A DNA stretch of 24,283 nucleotides, from positions 1-24,283 of the forward strand of contig JAPYPK010000015.1 of the NCBI GenBank assembly GCA_029937655.1, written 5' to 3'. The translations under genes were made by a program, and so were the position numbers. The notes beneath the pieces are model-generated. The model searched no databases. It had not been told where the DNA came from and worked only from the letters and a program-made list of their open reading frames with translations. The stretch is from Nitrospinaceae bacterium. Its GTDB lineage: Bacteria; Nitrospinota; Nitrospinia; Nitrospinales; VA-1. Below, one piece after another: positions 7,969 through 14,844 of the stretch; the stretch's first letter is position 1; each line of letters starts with the position of its first letter.

Positions 7969-9936
7969 TTATTTCAATTTTGAGAAAAAATTTTTCACAT
8001 GAACCAAGTCTTCCACCACCTCGCAAGAAGGTAATGAATCTAAAAACTGTTTTCCATAACCTCGACGAACAATTCTTGAGTCCAAGATAGATACAACCCC
8101 TGTGTCTGACTGCTTTCTTATCAATCTACCAAACCCCTGTCTCATTTGAATTATGGCGCGTGGTATCTGGTAATGTGAAAACGGATCAATTGACCGTCTC
8201 CGTAAATCTTCTATGCGTGCTTCTGTAAGAGGTTCGCTTGGCACATCAAATGGAAGTTTTGTGATTATTACACTCTTGAGGGCATCTCCTGGGATATCGA
8301 CTCCCTGCCAAAAAGAATTGGTTCCAAAAATCACACCCGGTGTTTTCTTGAAACGCCGTATCATTTGACCAATAGGAATTTCTCCTTGCCTAAGAAGAGG
8401 CAGTTTACTGGATAAATGTTGCAACCGATCATACACCTGATCCATCAAGGCATAACTAGTAAAAAGTATGAAAGTTCTTCCTTGGGATATTTCTACTAGC
8501 TCTCCACATCGTTTTGCCATTGCAGATACATATTTTTCCATTTCCTCTGAAGGTTCAGGCAAATCTCCTGAAATATAAAGAAGTGCCTGGTTAGGATAGT
8601 CAAACGGGGAGTCTAGAATGCTTTGTTCCTGCGGTTCAAACCCAATTCTCTCCCGAATAAACTCAAAACCTCTATGCGTCGTCAATGTAGCTGACGTCAA
8701 TACAACTCGACCTATTTTTGAAAATACTTGCTCTTGTAATTCTTCCGCTGCATTAACTGGAACTCCTTGGAGAACCACTCGATTGAATCTTTTTTTGTCA
8801 GTAATTTCCAACCAGTAAACATATTCATCAAGATGCTGATTAAGAAAAGCTGGAATAACGTTGTTAAACTCCATACAACGATTTGCTGCGGATGTGATTT
8901 CTACACGATCTTCTTCAGATTGCACCATTCCTTCAAAATTTTTCAAACTTTCATGCAATTCTTTCATGGGAAAGTAGATCAAATTATCAATTGCGATAGG
9001 CTTATAAAGGCGAAGAACCAGATCTTTCTTCCCGTATTCCTCAACAATACGAGCAAAAAAAGTCTCAACTGCTTTTCGAACCACCCCAACCTGGTTGCGT
9101 AAATGGAGTACATAGTCGTGCTTAATACGGGAAAGCAAACCCTTTCGAGTTCGTGAATGGTAAAGTCGGTCCAAAAAATAATATAAATAAGAGTTAGATG
9201 TTTTCAGCCCAAGGAATGACGTTGCCGATCCTTCTATATTCTGTGCCTCATCAAAAATAACGGCATCAAACCTTGGAAGCACTGCCCCATTACTAGCAAC
9301 GTTAGCGAAAAAAAGATGATGATTAACTATTAATAAGTGTGCACTAAACCACCGTTTTCTCTCTTTAAAATAATAGCAAGTACTGTAGGTTTCGCAGTTT
9401 TTGCCGAGGCACAAATCTTTTTGCCTACCCACATCCTCCCAAACTGAAGGAAGTGGCTCAAATGGCAAATCTCCCTTCGTACCATTTTGAGTTTCACCTA
9501 CCCAATCAAAAATAGCTGCCATCTGCTCATCTTCCTCTACCATAGAGAAAAGACCCGCTTGGCTTGCGCGTTTCAACCTTCTCAAAGAAAGATAGTTTTC
9601 ATGACCCAAACAAAGCGCATAGCGAAATGGGATTTTTAATTTTTCATGAATGAGTGGGATATCATGATAAAGAAGTTGCTCCTGTAAAGCTTTACTATAA
9701 GTTGAGACCACAACCTTTTTGTTATGTTGTACCGCCCATAAAATCGCTGGGATTAGGTAAGCTAAACTTTTCCCTGTGCCAGTTCCAGCCTCCACAATTA
9801 AATGATGTTCGCTATCAAAGGCTCTCCCCACAGCCTCCGCCATAGCAATTTGTTGAGGTCTATGCTCAAAGTCGTCTATGGCGTCAGACAACAAACCACC
9901 TTTATCAAAATATTTTCGTATTTCTTCCTCAATCAT
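7969..9936 (-). CDS. dinG: DinG/YoaA-type superfamily 2 DNA helicase (XPD-like)
   Basis: 655 residues from the ATG at 9936 (M-I-E-E-E-I-R-K-Y-F). The open frame extends 28 codons upstream, but those residues do not resemble the family. ATP-dependent 5'-3' DNA helicase of the XPD/DinG group, involved in repair and removal of blocked structures. Walker A is E-A-G-T-G-T-G-K-S near 49-57. The Walker B box is D-E-A-Q (near 229-232) instead of the usual D-E-A-H. Motif VI is near the end (Q-M-R-Q-G-F-G-R-L-I-R). The Fe-S domain has C-x4-C-x5-C (Cys176, Cys181, Cys187), the spacing seen in DinG. The expected first ligand in N-Y-L-C is Ser (N-Y-L-S, Ser117), although a Cys lies at 109. It is convergent with the phosphatidyltransferase gene and divergent from the SYLF gene. 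Confidence 0.9.
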   Translation of the reverse strand: MIEEEIRKYFDKGGLLSDAIDDFEHRPQQIAMAEAVGRAFDSEHHLIVEAGTGTGKSLAYLIPAILWAVQHNKKVVVSTYSKALQEQLLYHDIPLIHEKLKIPFRYALCLGHENYLSLRRLKRASQAGLFSMVEEDEQMAAIFDWVGETQNGTKGDLPFEPLPSVWEDVGRQKDLCLGKNCETYSTCYYFKERKRWFSAHLLIVNHHLFFANVASNGAVLPRFDAVIFDEAQNIEGSATSFLGLKTSNSYLYYFLDRLYHSRTRKGLLSRIKHDYVLHLRNQVGVVRKAVETFFARIVEEYGKKDLVLRLYKPIAIDNLIYFPMKELHESLKNFEGMVQSEEDRVEITSAANRCMEFNNVIPAFLNQHLDEYVYWLEITDKKRFNRVVLQGVPVNAAEELQEQVFSKIGRVVLTSATLTTHRGFEFIRERIGFEPQEQSILDSPFDYPNQALLYISGDLPEPSEEMEKYVSAMAKRCGELVEISQGRTFILFTSYALMDQVYDRLQHLSSKLPLLRQGEIPIGQMIRRFKKTPGVIFGTNSFWQGVDIPGDALKSVIITKLPFDVPSEPLTEARIEDLRRRSIDPFSHYQIPRAIIQMRQGFGRLIRKQSDTGVVSILDSRIVRRGYGKQFLDSLPSCEVVEDLVHVKNFFSKLK

Positions 9937-10129
9937 AACCAAACATGTTATGTGGACAAAGTCCGAGGGTAAAGTAATTTTTTGACTTAGCAGCCAATTC
10001 GTTGGGTTGACCGCTGGCAATAAATTTTCTATTCTTTATGAAGGTACTTTCCCACTTCTTACGTCTGTATTGTTTTTATAACTGTAACTCTTAGATTGAG
10101 CAAAAAAACATAAGAAATATTTTATATTT

Positions 10130-10133
10130 GGAG
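10130..10133 (+). promoter_or_regulatory. Ribosome binding site deciding the SYLF protein start
   Basis: GGAG lies 6 nt before the ATG at 10140. That start gives a classic signal peptide beginning M-K-K-T. In-frame TTG (10128) and ATG (10134) codons upstream overlap or abut this site and are unlikely to be used. Confidence 0.7.
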
Positions 10134-10139
10134 ATGTTC

Positions 10140-10829
10140 ATGAAAAAAACCGCCTTAATTATATTACTTCTCTCTTTTTGTTCTATAAGTGCCCAAGCCA
10201 ATGAAGATAATGATCAAACTCTCAAAGATTCATTATCCGTAATTGATGAACTCATGAACTCCCCCGACCAAGAGATCCCAAGTGAACTTATTTCTCAAGC
10301 AAAAGCTATTCTTATTTTCCCAACCCTGATCAAAGCAGGGTTTTTTGTTGGAGGTCGATATGGTACCGGTGTCGCCTCAATGCGAACTAAAAATACAGGT
10401 ACGTTTAGCCCTCCAGCATTCTTCACCCAAACTGGATTGAGTTTCGGGTTTCAAATCGGTGCCGAAGCAGTGGATCTTATTTTGTTAGTTATGACACAAA
10501 GAGGATTGGAAAGTTTACTTAAGGACGAATTGACTTTAGGGGCTGATGCAGCCGTTTCCGCGGGACCTGTTGGTCGCCACGCAGAAGCTTCAACTGACAT
10601 AGGAATGCGAGGTGAAATATATTCCTACTCAAGAAGCAAGGGTGCTTTTGCTGGTGTCTCCTTAAAGGGTACCGTGCTTACCACCGACAAAGAAGCTAAC
10701 TTTGCTTATTACGGCCGTTTTTTTAAAGCCAAAGATATACTGATAAGGGGAAAGGTTAAAAAAATTCCAAAATCAGGCCAGCAGTTCATAGAAAGGCTAA
10801 ATTTTTTAGCCCCGCCTAAAAAAAAATAA
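10140..10829 (+). CDS. Exported SYLF-domain (Ysc84-like) lipid-binding protein
   Basis: 229 residues from the ATG at 10140. The N-terminus is a signal peptide: M-K-K-T, a hydrophobic stretch, and A-Q-A followed by N-E as the likely cleavage site after about residue 20. The rest matches the SYLF/Ysc84 domain. It begins with an A-K-A-I-L-I-F-P segment and G-F-F-V-G-G-R-Y-G-T-G-V, continues with P-A-F-F-T-Q-T-G-L-S-F-G-F-Q-I-G, and ends with G-A-D-A-A-V-S-A-G-P-V-G-R and S-R-S-K-G-A-F-A-G-V-S-L-K-G. In bacteria these are secreted or periplasmic proteins of poorly known role; the eukaryotic domain binds phosphoinositides and actin. It stands alone, divergent from the helicase and convergent with the next gene. 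Family assignment is firm, function open. Confidence 0.88.
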   Translation: MKKTALIILLLSFCSISAQANEDNDQTLKDSLSVIDELMNSPDQEIPSELISQAKAILIFPTLIKAGFFVGGRYGTGVASMRTKNTGTFSPPAFFTQTGLSFGFQIGAEAVDLILLVMTQRGLESLLKDELTLGADAAVSAGPVGRHAEASTDIGMRGEIYSYSRSKGAFAGVSLKGTVLTTDKEANFAYYGRFFKAKDILIRGKVKKIPKSGQQFIERLNFLAPPKKK

Positions 10830-10850
10830 ACTAAATTTATCACTAGGCTT

Positions 10851-11240
10851 CTAATTTACTTTGGTCAAGCTTGGTCTAAAACCTTTTCCTGAGACTCCTA
10901 TAGTATTTCCTATCTGGCCTGAATTATTTGATAAAGTAAGAACAGGACCTTGGTTATCTTTCTTGATTTTACCAAGCGATAACTGCCTGCCTGACAAAAC
11001 AAAAAAGGTGTACGTTGACTCTGTTTCCGTTTCAAACGTAAAGAGGGCGGGATGCAAAAGATCTCGAATCAGGGGCTTGACCAAGTGAGCATCTCGAACC
11101 AATTCCCCTAACTCAATCTCTGTAACATGCCAACCATAGATGTAAACAGAAATCAGAAGAAGAGCAAAAAATAAAAAACGTGTTCTAGTGTAAAAGGGAC
11201 GTCTGCAGGAAATATCAATGGAGCGCTTAAAACCTACCAT
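10851..11240 (-). CDS. Short membrane-anchored protein, possibly a truncated ABC permease N-terminus
   Basis: 129 residues. A basic start (R-R-P-F-Y-T-R-T-R-F) leads into one transmembrane helix (about 20-37). A soluble part begins G-W-H-V-T-E-I-E-L-G-E-L-V-R, and a short beta-rich segment at the end reads S-G-Q-I-G-N-T-I-G-V-S-G-K-G-F-R-P, as at the start of an IPT/TIG-like fold. The head and the L-V-x-D-L-L-H-P pattern resemble the N-terminus of phosphonate-type (PhnE-like) ABC permeases that carry such an extracytoplasmic segment. This is my recollection of the family, not a search result. If correct, the whole permease core is missing: the frame stops just after G-F-R-P and the next gene lies only 22 nt away. 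It could instead be a small intact protein. It is last in the minus-strand run, 30 nt after the DUF4149-like gene. Confidence 0.5.
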   Translation of the reverse strand: MVGFKRSIDISCRRPFYTRTRFLFFALLLISVYIYGWHVTEIELGELVRDAHLVKPLIRDLLHPALFTFETETESTYTFFVLSGRQLSLGKIKKDNQGPVLTLSNNSGQIGNTIGVSGKGFRPSLTKVN

Positions 11241-11270
11241 AGGAACAGAAACCTTATTATTTCAACAAGG

Positions 11271-11735
11271 TCAAAGATTCAATCCTGCAGCACTAAACCA
11301 TAAGAGCCCTAAGCCTGCCAACAATACGGTTCCATTTAACTTAACTGCCAAAGAATGAACTTTTTTAAATTTTACCTCATATGATTCTTTTTCTTCTGCG
11401 GAACTGGCCGACTGTCTAAGAGCTTTCAAATTTCTTGACTTAGGACTCACAACCAAACCGGCATAAAACCATCCGACTATCATAATGAACAGAAGTATTT
11501 GCTTGGGACCAAAGAGTTCTTGAGTGCTAACCAGCAGGGAAAGCAAAGTCATCACGGCACACACATAACCCAAAAAATAATACTTAGGGAAAATGACACC
11601 CACCACTTCCCCAGCCTTTTCACGGTCCAATAGCTTGAAAATTACCGGTGCAGTAAAAAATGAAAAAAAAACAATACTACCAACCCAACCCACCAAACTA
11701 AGAATATAAACAAAATGAATAAAATTCATCAACAT
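11271..11735 (-). CDS. DUF4149/TMEM205-like integral membrane protein
   Basis: 154 residues with four predicted transmembrane helices at about 5-30, 53-72, 78-95 and 130-150. The first helix contains G-W-V-G-S-I-V-F-F-S-F-F-T-A-P-V-I-F, followed by a short loop and a V-G-x-I-F-P-K-Y-Y segment, which is typical of this family. The function is not known. A polar stretch rich in Lys, Ser and Glu (about 100-125) lies between helices three and four. Start: the ATG at 11735 is preceded by AGG at a workable distance; an in-frame ATG two codons later is also possible. It lies 67 nt downstream of pyrF and 30 nt upstream of the short membrane protein gene, so co-transcription is likely. Confidence 0.75.
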   Translation of the reverse strand: MLMNFIHFVYILSLVGWVGSIVFFSFFTAPVIFKLLDREKAGEVVGVIFPKYYFLGYVCAVMTLLSLLVSTQELFGPKQILLFIMIVGWFYAGLVVSPKSRNLKALRQSASSAEEKESYEVKFKKVHSLAVKLNGTVLLAGLGLLWFSAAGLNL

Positions 11736-11802
11736 GTCATAGGCCTATGTTTTTACAAAATTAATTTTGAGTTAGTTCTGAATTCTTAACAAAAATACTA
11801 CT

Positions 11803-12531
11803 CTAAGCACTAAGAGCTGATTCAATTTCCTCAACAATCTTCAATGCAGCTATATTAGGATCCTTAGCATCACGAATAGGTCGGCCTACAACTATAAGGT
11901 CAGCGCCATTAGAGATTGCATCTTTGGGTGTAACGATGCGGCTTTGATCATCCTTTTTGACGTCCGCCCATAACGGGCGGATTCCAGGAACCACTACCTT
12001 GAAGTGATTACTGCATGTGCGCTTGATTAAAGCGACTTCTTCACCAGAACAAACAACTCCAGCGCATCCTGATTCTTTAGCTACATTAGCTCGATCTAGT
12101 ACCAATTGTCTCAAGCTAAGGTTTTCTTTATAACCCAAACCCCCAAGCTCTGACTCTGAAACATTGGTAAGAACGGTAACAGCTAAAACTTCCAACCCTA
12201 AGTCCTTAACTTCATTCGCGGTTTGTAAAATTGATCCCCCATCCGACCCATGAACGGTAATGAATCGAACTCCATGCGTGGCGGCCGACCTCAGCGCAGA
12301 ACGCACTGTAGCTGGGATATCATGTAACTTAAGATCTAAAAAAATAGATGCGGAACTATTTTCCTTCACTAATTTAAGAACATCAGGCCCTTCCTTAATA
12401 AATAACTCAAGCCCGACTTTAAAACAACCGACTGTATCGCCGAGTGCACGAACATAGCTTTCGGCCTCTTTTCGGTTCGGAACATCCAGCGCGAAAATTA
12501 GCCTATTCTTTGCAGATATGGATAGATTCAC
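11803..12531 (-). CDS. pyrF: Orotidine 5'-phosphate decarboxylase
   Basis: 242 residues, usual length for the class I enzyme that converts OMP to UMP, the last step of de novo pyrimidine synthesis, in the cytoplasm. The beta-alpha barrel begins L-I-F-A-L-D-V, with Lys38 in F-K-V-G. The catalytic block D-L-K-L-H-D-I-P-A-T-V places Asp66, Lys68 and Asp71 as expected. Phosphate-binding segments V-V-P-G-I-R-P and V-V-G-R-P-I are intact near the end. The start is GTG at 12531; there is no ATG nearby and no clear RBS. Upstream lies a 129-nt gap after the ATP-grasp gene, so a separate promoter is possible. Nothing appears damaged. Confidence 0.96.
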   Translation of the reverse strand: MNLSISAKNRLIFALDVPNRKEAESYVRALGDTVGCFKVGLELFIKEGPDVLKLVKENSSASIFLDLKLHDIPATVRSALRSAATHGVRFITVHGSDGGSILQTANEVKDLGLEVLAVTVLTNVSESELGGLGYKENLSLRQLVLDRANVAKESGCAGVVCSGEEVALIKRTCSNHFKVVVPGIRPLWADVKKDDQSRIVTPKDAISNGADLIVVGRPIRDAKDPNIAALKIVEEIESALSA

Positions 12532-12660
12532 GTGAGATTCAAGATAAAAACAACGCTCTAAGCAGGGACCTTATAACGACATTTTGTCTGTTTTTTATAC
12601 GCCACATTTTTAGATATTAGAGTTTTTAAGTAGGTTTGTCTAGTTAGAGAAAATGTGATT

Positions 12661-13605
12661 TCAAGAATCAAATATAGCCTCATGAAAACGAGTCATCGTA
12701 GACCCATCGATTATAGAGTAAGATTTTGCTTCAATCGGTTTTCCTGCGAGTTCTTGCAGTATCATTTCAGGAATATTTGCCCCAGCACGAATGGTATGCA
12801 AGACACCACTTCCAAAACGAAGATTAATATCAGTAAACAAAAATTCTCCCGACTCCTGTAAAAATCCTTGAAAATTAGCAGGGCCTCGCAGTTGAAGTCG
12901 ACTGCCTAGTCTTTTAGCGGATTCAATAATATCAGAAACCTGTTCTATGCGACTTACCATTACTTCGCCCGCTCGCACAACCAACCTTTCTCTCGGAACA
13001 ATCACAATCGGAAGACCCTTTTTATCTGAAAACCAGTCAATGCTAAATTCTCTACCTTGAACAAATTGCTGGAAAATATGATTTGGTAGTTTTTTTGAAT
13101 AAAAATCTAATTCGATCTGATCTTCTATTTTAAAATAATTCTTTCCCCCTTCCCCGCAAGAATCCTTAGCAATCAAAGAGAACCCGGGAAATGGCTTCTT
13201 AGGATCAATCAAATCTGGTGAAGCAAAATTATTCTGTGTGAAAAATTCTGCCAACCTACGCTTATCATTACAAGTTTCAATTAGAGTATGATCTGCTAAG
13301 TAAAGTAATAAGTCCCCCTCATCAAACCCAGCACGGTTTTTGTCCATAAACTCAATGGCTTTGTTGGTCATAGGGAAAATAGCATGAATATTTTCCTTGT
13401 CACAAATAGCTTGTATTTTTTCGACGCAATTTGGTTCTGAAAATTTAGGAATTACGTAGCTTTTGTCCACAACGCTTAATGCTGCAGAATTAGAATCACT
13501 GTCCGCTCCAACTATAAAAATTTTTATAGCTGTTGGTTTTTTAAACGAGCGGAGGAGTGAAACTCTCCAATTGGGGGCTAGAAAAAGAACTCGAATATCT
13601 TGCAT
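12661..13605 (-). CDS. ATP-grasp enzyme (carbamoyl-phosphate-synthase-like fold)
   Basis: 314 residues. A Rossmann-like N-terminal domain (V-L-F-L-A-P-N, then I-F-I-V-G-A-D, then H-A-I-F-P-M-T-N) is followed by an ATP-grasp domain. The domain includes a C-N-D-K-R-R-L-A-E-F-F linker helix, an S-L-I-A-K-D-S-C-G-E-G-G-K nucleotide-binding loop and a metal-binding strand F-T-D-I-N-L-R-F-G-S-G, where many relatives have E-x-N-x-R. Such enzymes ligate a carboxylate to an amine or thiol through an acyl phosphate; the substrate here cannot be read from sequence. The RBS GAGG lies 9 nt before the ATG at 13605. It lies 28 nt after the Nudix gene, so the two are probably co-transcribed. Similar stand-alone ATP-grasp proteins occur in cell-surface and peptide-modification loci, but this context does not decide. 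Confidence 0.8.
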   Translation of the reverse strand: MQDIRVLFLAPNWRVSLLRSFKKPTAIKIFIVGADSDSNSAALSVVDKSYVIPKFSEPNCVEKIQAICDKENIHAIFPMTNKAIEFMDKNRAGFDEGDLLLYLADHTLIETCNDKRRLAEFFTQNNFASPDLIDPKKPFPGFSLIAKDSCGEGGKNYFKIEDQIELDFYSKKLPNHIFQQFVQGREFSIDWFSDKKGLPIVIVPRERLVVRAGEVMVSRIEQVSDIIESAKRLGSRLQLRGPANFQGFLQESGEFLFTDINLRFGSGVLHTIRAGANIPEMILQELAGKPIEAKSYSIIDGSTMTRFHEAIFDS

Positions 13606-13633
13606 TCAATCAGGCCTCTATTAATAAAGTCAT

Positions 13634-14185
13634 TCAAAGGAAACGAAGGCATTCTATTTCTCGTAAAATTTTTGCCGATGCTCCCCAAACACAGTTAGCA
13701 CCATACCAATAAACGTACTTACTTTCTCTTGCCTTACCAGAAAGGTTTTTTTGTTTAGTGGAAAGTAGCTCGATCAGCGGTATCTCAAATATACTCTCAA
13801 CCTCATCGCTCAATTCACCAATCTTCGGGAGCGTCTGCAAAATAGCAACATAAGGAGTTACTTTGTATCCTGTAAGGGTTGTCACAACAGGTAGGGTGGC
13901 CTTTATCAAAACATCATCCAATTCCAATCCAATCTCCTCCCTAGTCTCTCTAAGTGCGGTCGACAATAAGTCGCCATCCTCATCTTCGTACCTTCCTCCT
14001 GGAAAAGACATTTCTCCAGGATGGATTTTTAAGTGTTTAGAGCGGAGAGTCATCAAAATAAAAATATTTTCGTTAGCAACATACAATACCACCATGACCG
14101 ATGCTGTCCGTGGACTCCATTCCACTGACCCTCGAACAACGGGATGATGTTTTTCCATCTTAGTTTTTAAAGAGATTAAGTCCAC
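13634..14185 (-). CDS. nudL: NudL-type Nudix hydrolase (likely CoA pyrophosphatase)
   Basis: 183 residues. The CoA-pyrophosphatase variant of the Nudix box is clear: L-R-S-K-H-L-K-I-H-P-G-E-M-S-F-P-G-G-R ending near residue 65, then acidic E-D-E-D, then T-A-L-R-E-T-R-E-E-I-G-L (about 76-87), which holds the metal-binding glutamates. Relatives split CoA and acyl-CoA into phosphopantetheine and ADP. The substrate is inferred from the H-x-G-E-x-x-F-P-G-G block. The start is GTG at 14185; an in-frame ATG at 14158 would remove nine residues and is an alternative. There is no obvious RBS for either. It follows the ArsC/Spx-like gene by 46 nt. Confidence 0.85.
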   Translation of the reverse strand: MDLISLKTKMEKHHPVVRGSVEWSPRTASVMVVLYVANENIFILMTLRSKHLKIHPGEMSFPGGRYEDEDGDLLSTALRETREEIGLELDDVLIKATLPVVTTLTGYKVTPYVAILQTLPKIGELSDEVESIFEIPLIELLSTKQKNLSGKARESKYVYWYGANCVWGASAKILREIECLRFL

Positions 14186-14231
14186 AGCAAATCATTCACA
14201 GTTCATTCTTTGATAAAGACAGCTCGATTCT

Positions 14232-14576
14232 CTATGACCAAACCTCTTTATACTCAATTTCATCAAAGCCTACAGTTATTCGATTGCCATCAACTGCAAT
14301 CGGACGCTTAACTAATCTACCATTACTGGAAAGTAGCTCTATTGCTTGAGCTTCGGTCATAGCACCTATTTTGTCTTTAATTCGGAGCTTTTTGTACTGC
14401 TCTCCACTGGTATTGAACAACTTTTTCATGCCCCTAGCCTTGATCGCCTTTTTTAAAACGGATTTTGGTGGCGGGGTTTCCGTGATATCTATTTCATCAT
14501 AGGAAAGTTTGTATGCATCAAGAATTTTTTTGGCTTTGCGACAGGTCCCGCACTTATTGTAGGAAAAAAACTTCAT
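14232..14576 (-). CDS. ArsC/Spx family thioredoxin-fold protein
   Basis: 114 residues, normal for the ArsC/Spx/YffB family. The N-terminal C-G-T-C (Cys9, Cys12) sits in a K-C-G-T-C-R-K-A context. Later come the family's R-I-K-D segment, an M-T-E-A-Q-A-I-E-L-L helix and L-V-K-R-P-I-A-V, then V-G-F-D-E near the end. Family members are either glutaredoxin-coupled arsenate reductases or redox-sensing regulators. The C-x-x-C is a feature of Spx-like and YffB-like proteins rather than of classical ArsC, which has one active Cys, so arsenate reduction should not be assumed. A strong GGAGG lies 10 nt before the ATG at 14576. It is the first gene of a six-gene minus-strand run and shares a divergent intergenic region with smc. 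Confidence 0.85.
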   Translation of the reverse strand: MKFFSYNKCGTCRKAKKILDAYKLSYDEIDITETPPPKSVLKKAIKARGMKKLFNTSGEQYKKLRIKDKIGAMTEAQAIELLSSNGRLVKRPIAVDGNRITVGFDEIEYKEVWS

Positions 14577-14675
14577 CTAGGATCGACCTCCAAAATTAAG
14601 TTAAGTGGCATTTAATTTCAATTCATTGTATATCAATCGTGTAAAACTCTAGACCAAAACACAGCTTGCACGCTC

Positions 14676-14810
14676 TAAACCCTTTAAATATACTTATCGG
14701 AATAACCACAATATATAGTGGTTAAAAACATTTATACCCCTAGAAGTGGTGTTATTTTCCCTTTACAAGCCCCTTTTAATGGGCTAACCTTCTATTTATT
14801 AAAGGGTTTA
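14676..14810. repeat. 12-bp perfect inverted repeat flanking 111 nt upstream of smc
   Basis: TAAACCCTTTAA at 14676-14687 is exactly complementary to TTAAAGGGTTTA at 14799-14810. The enclosed 111 nt contain a 22-bp palindrome (14703-14724) and a small AGCCC/GGGCT hairpin (14768-14785). I see no coding frame and no target-site duplication outside the arms. The outer arms could pair in RNA or form a mobile-element-like boundary, or be chance in AT-rich DNA. Confidence 0.5.
14703..14724. promoter_or_regulatory. 22-bp palindrome, candidate operator
   Basis: TAACCAC and GTGGTTA form perfect 7-bp arms around an 8-nt AT spacer. The site sits in the divergent region between the ArsC/Spx-like gene and smc, about 120 nt before the smc start. 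Size and symmetry suit a dimeric repressor or activator. No regulator gene is adjacent, so the link is inferred. Confidence 0.4.
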
Positions 14811-14844
14811 AAAACCTTTGAAACCATTAAAGATACGGGTTCCC

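Noticed and set aside
9937..10020. 28-residue N-terminal extension of the helicase
   Set aside because: It does not resemble the family, and the ATG at 9936 begins the conserved region at the expected place.
10096..10123. TTGAGC plus TATTTT as a promoter for the SYLF gene
   Set aside because: Spacing of 16 nt is acceptable, but the predicted start of transcription would fall in the RBS.
14818..14844. N-terminal extension of SMC from TTG at 14818
   Set aside because: The added nine residues are outside the conserved SMC start and lie in an inverted-repeat region; the ATG at 14845 fits the family.
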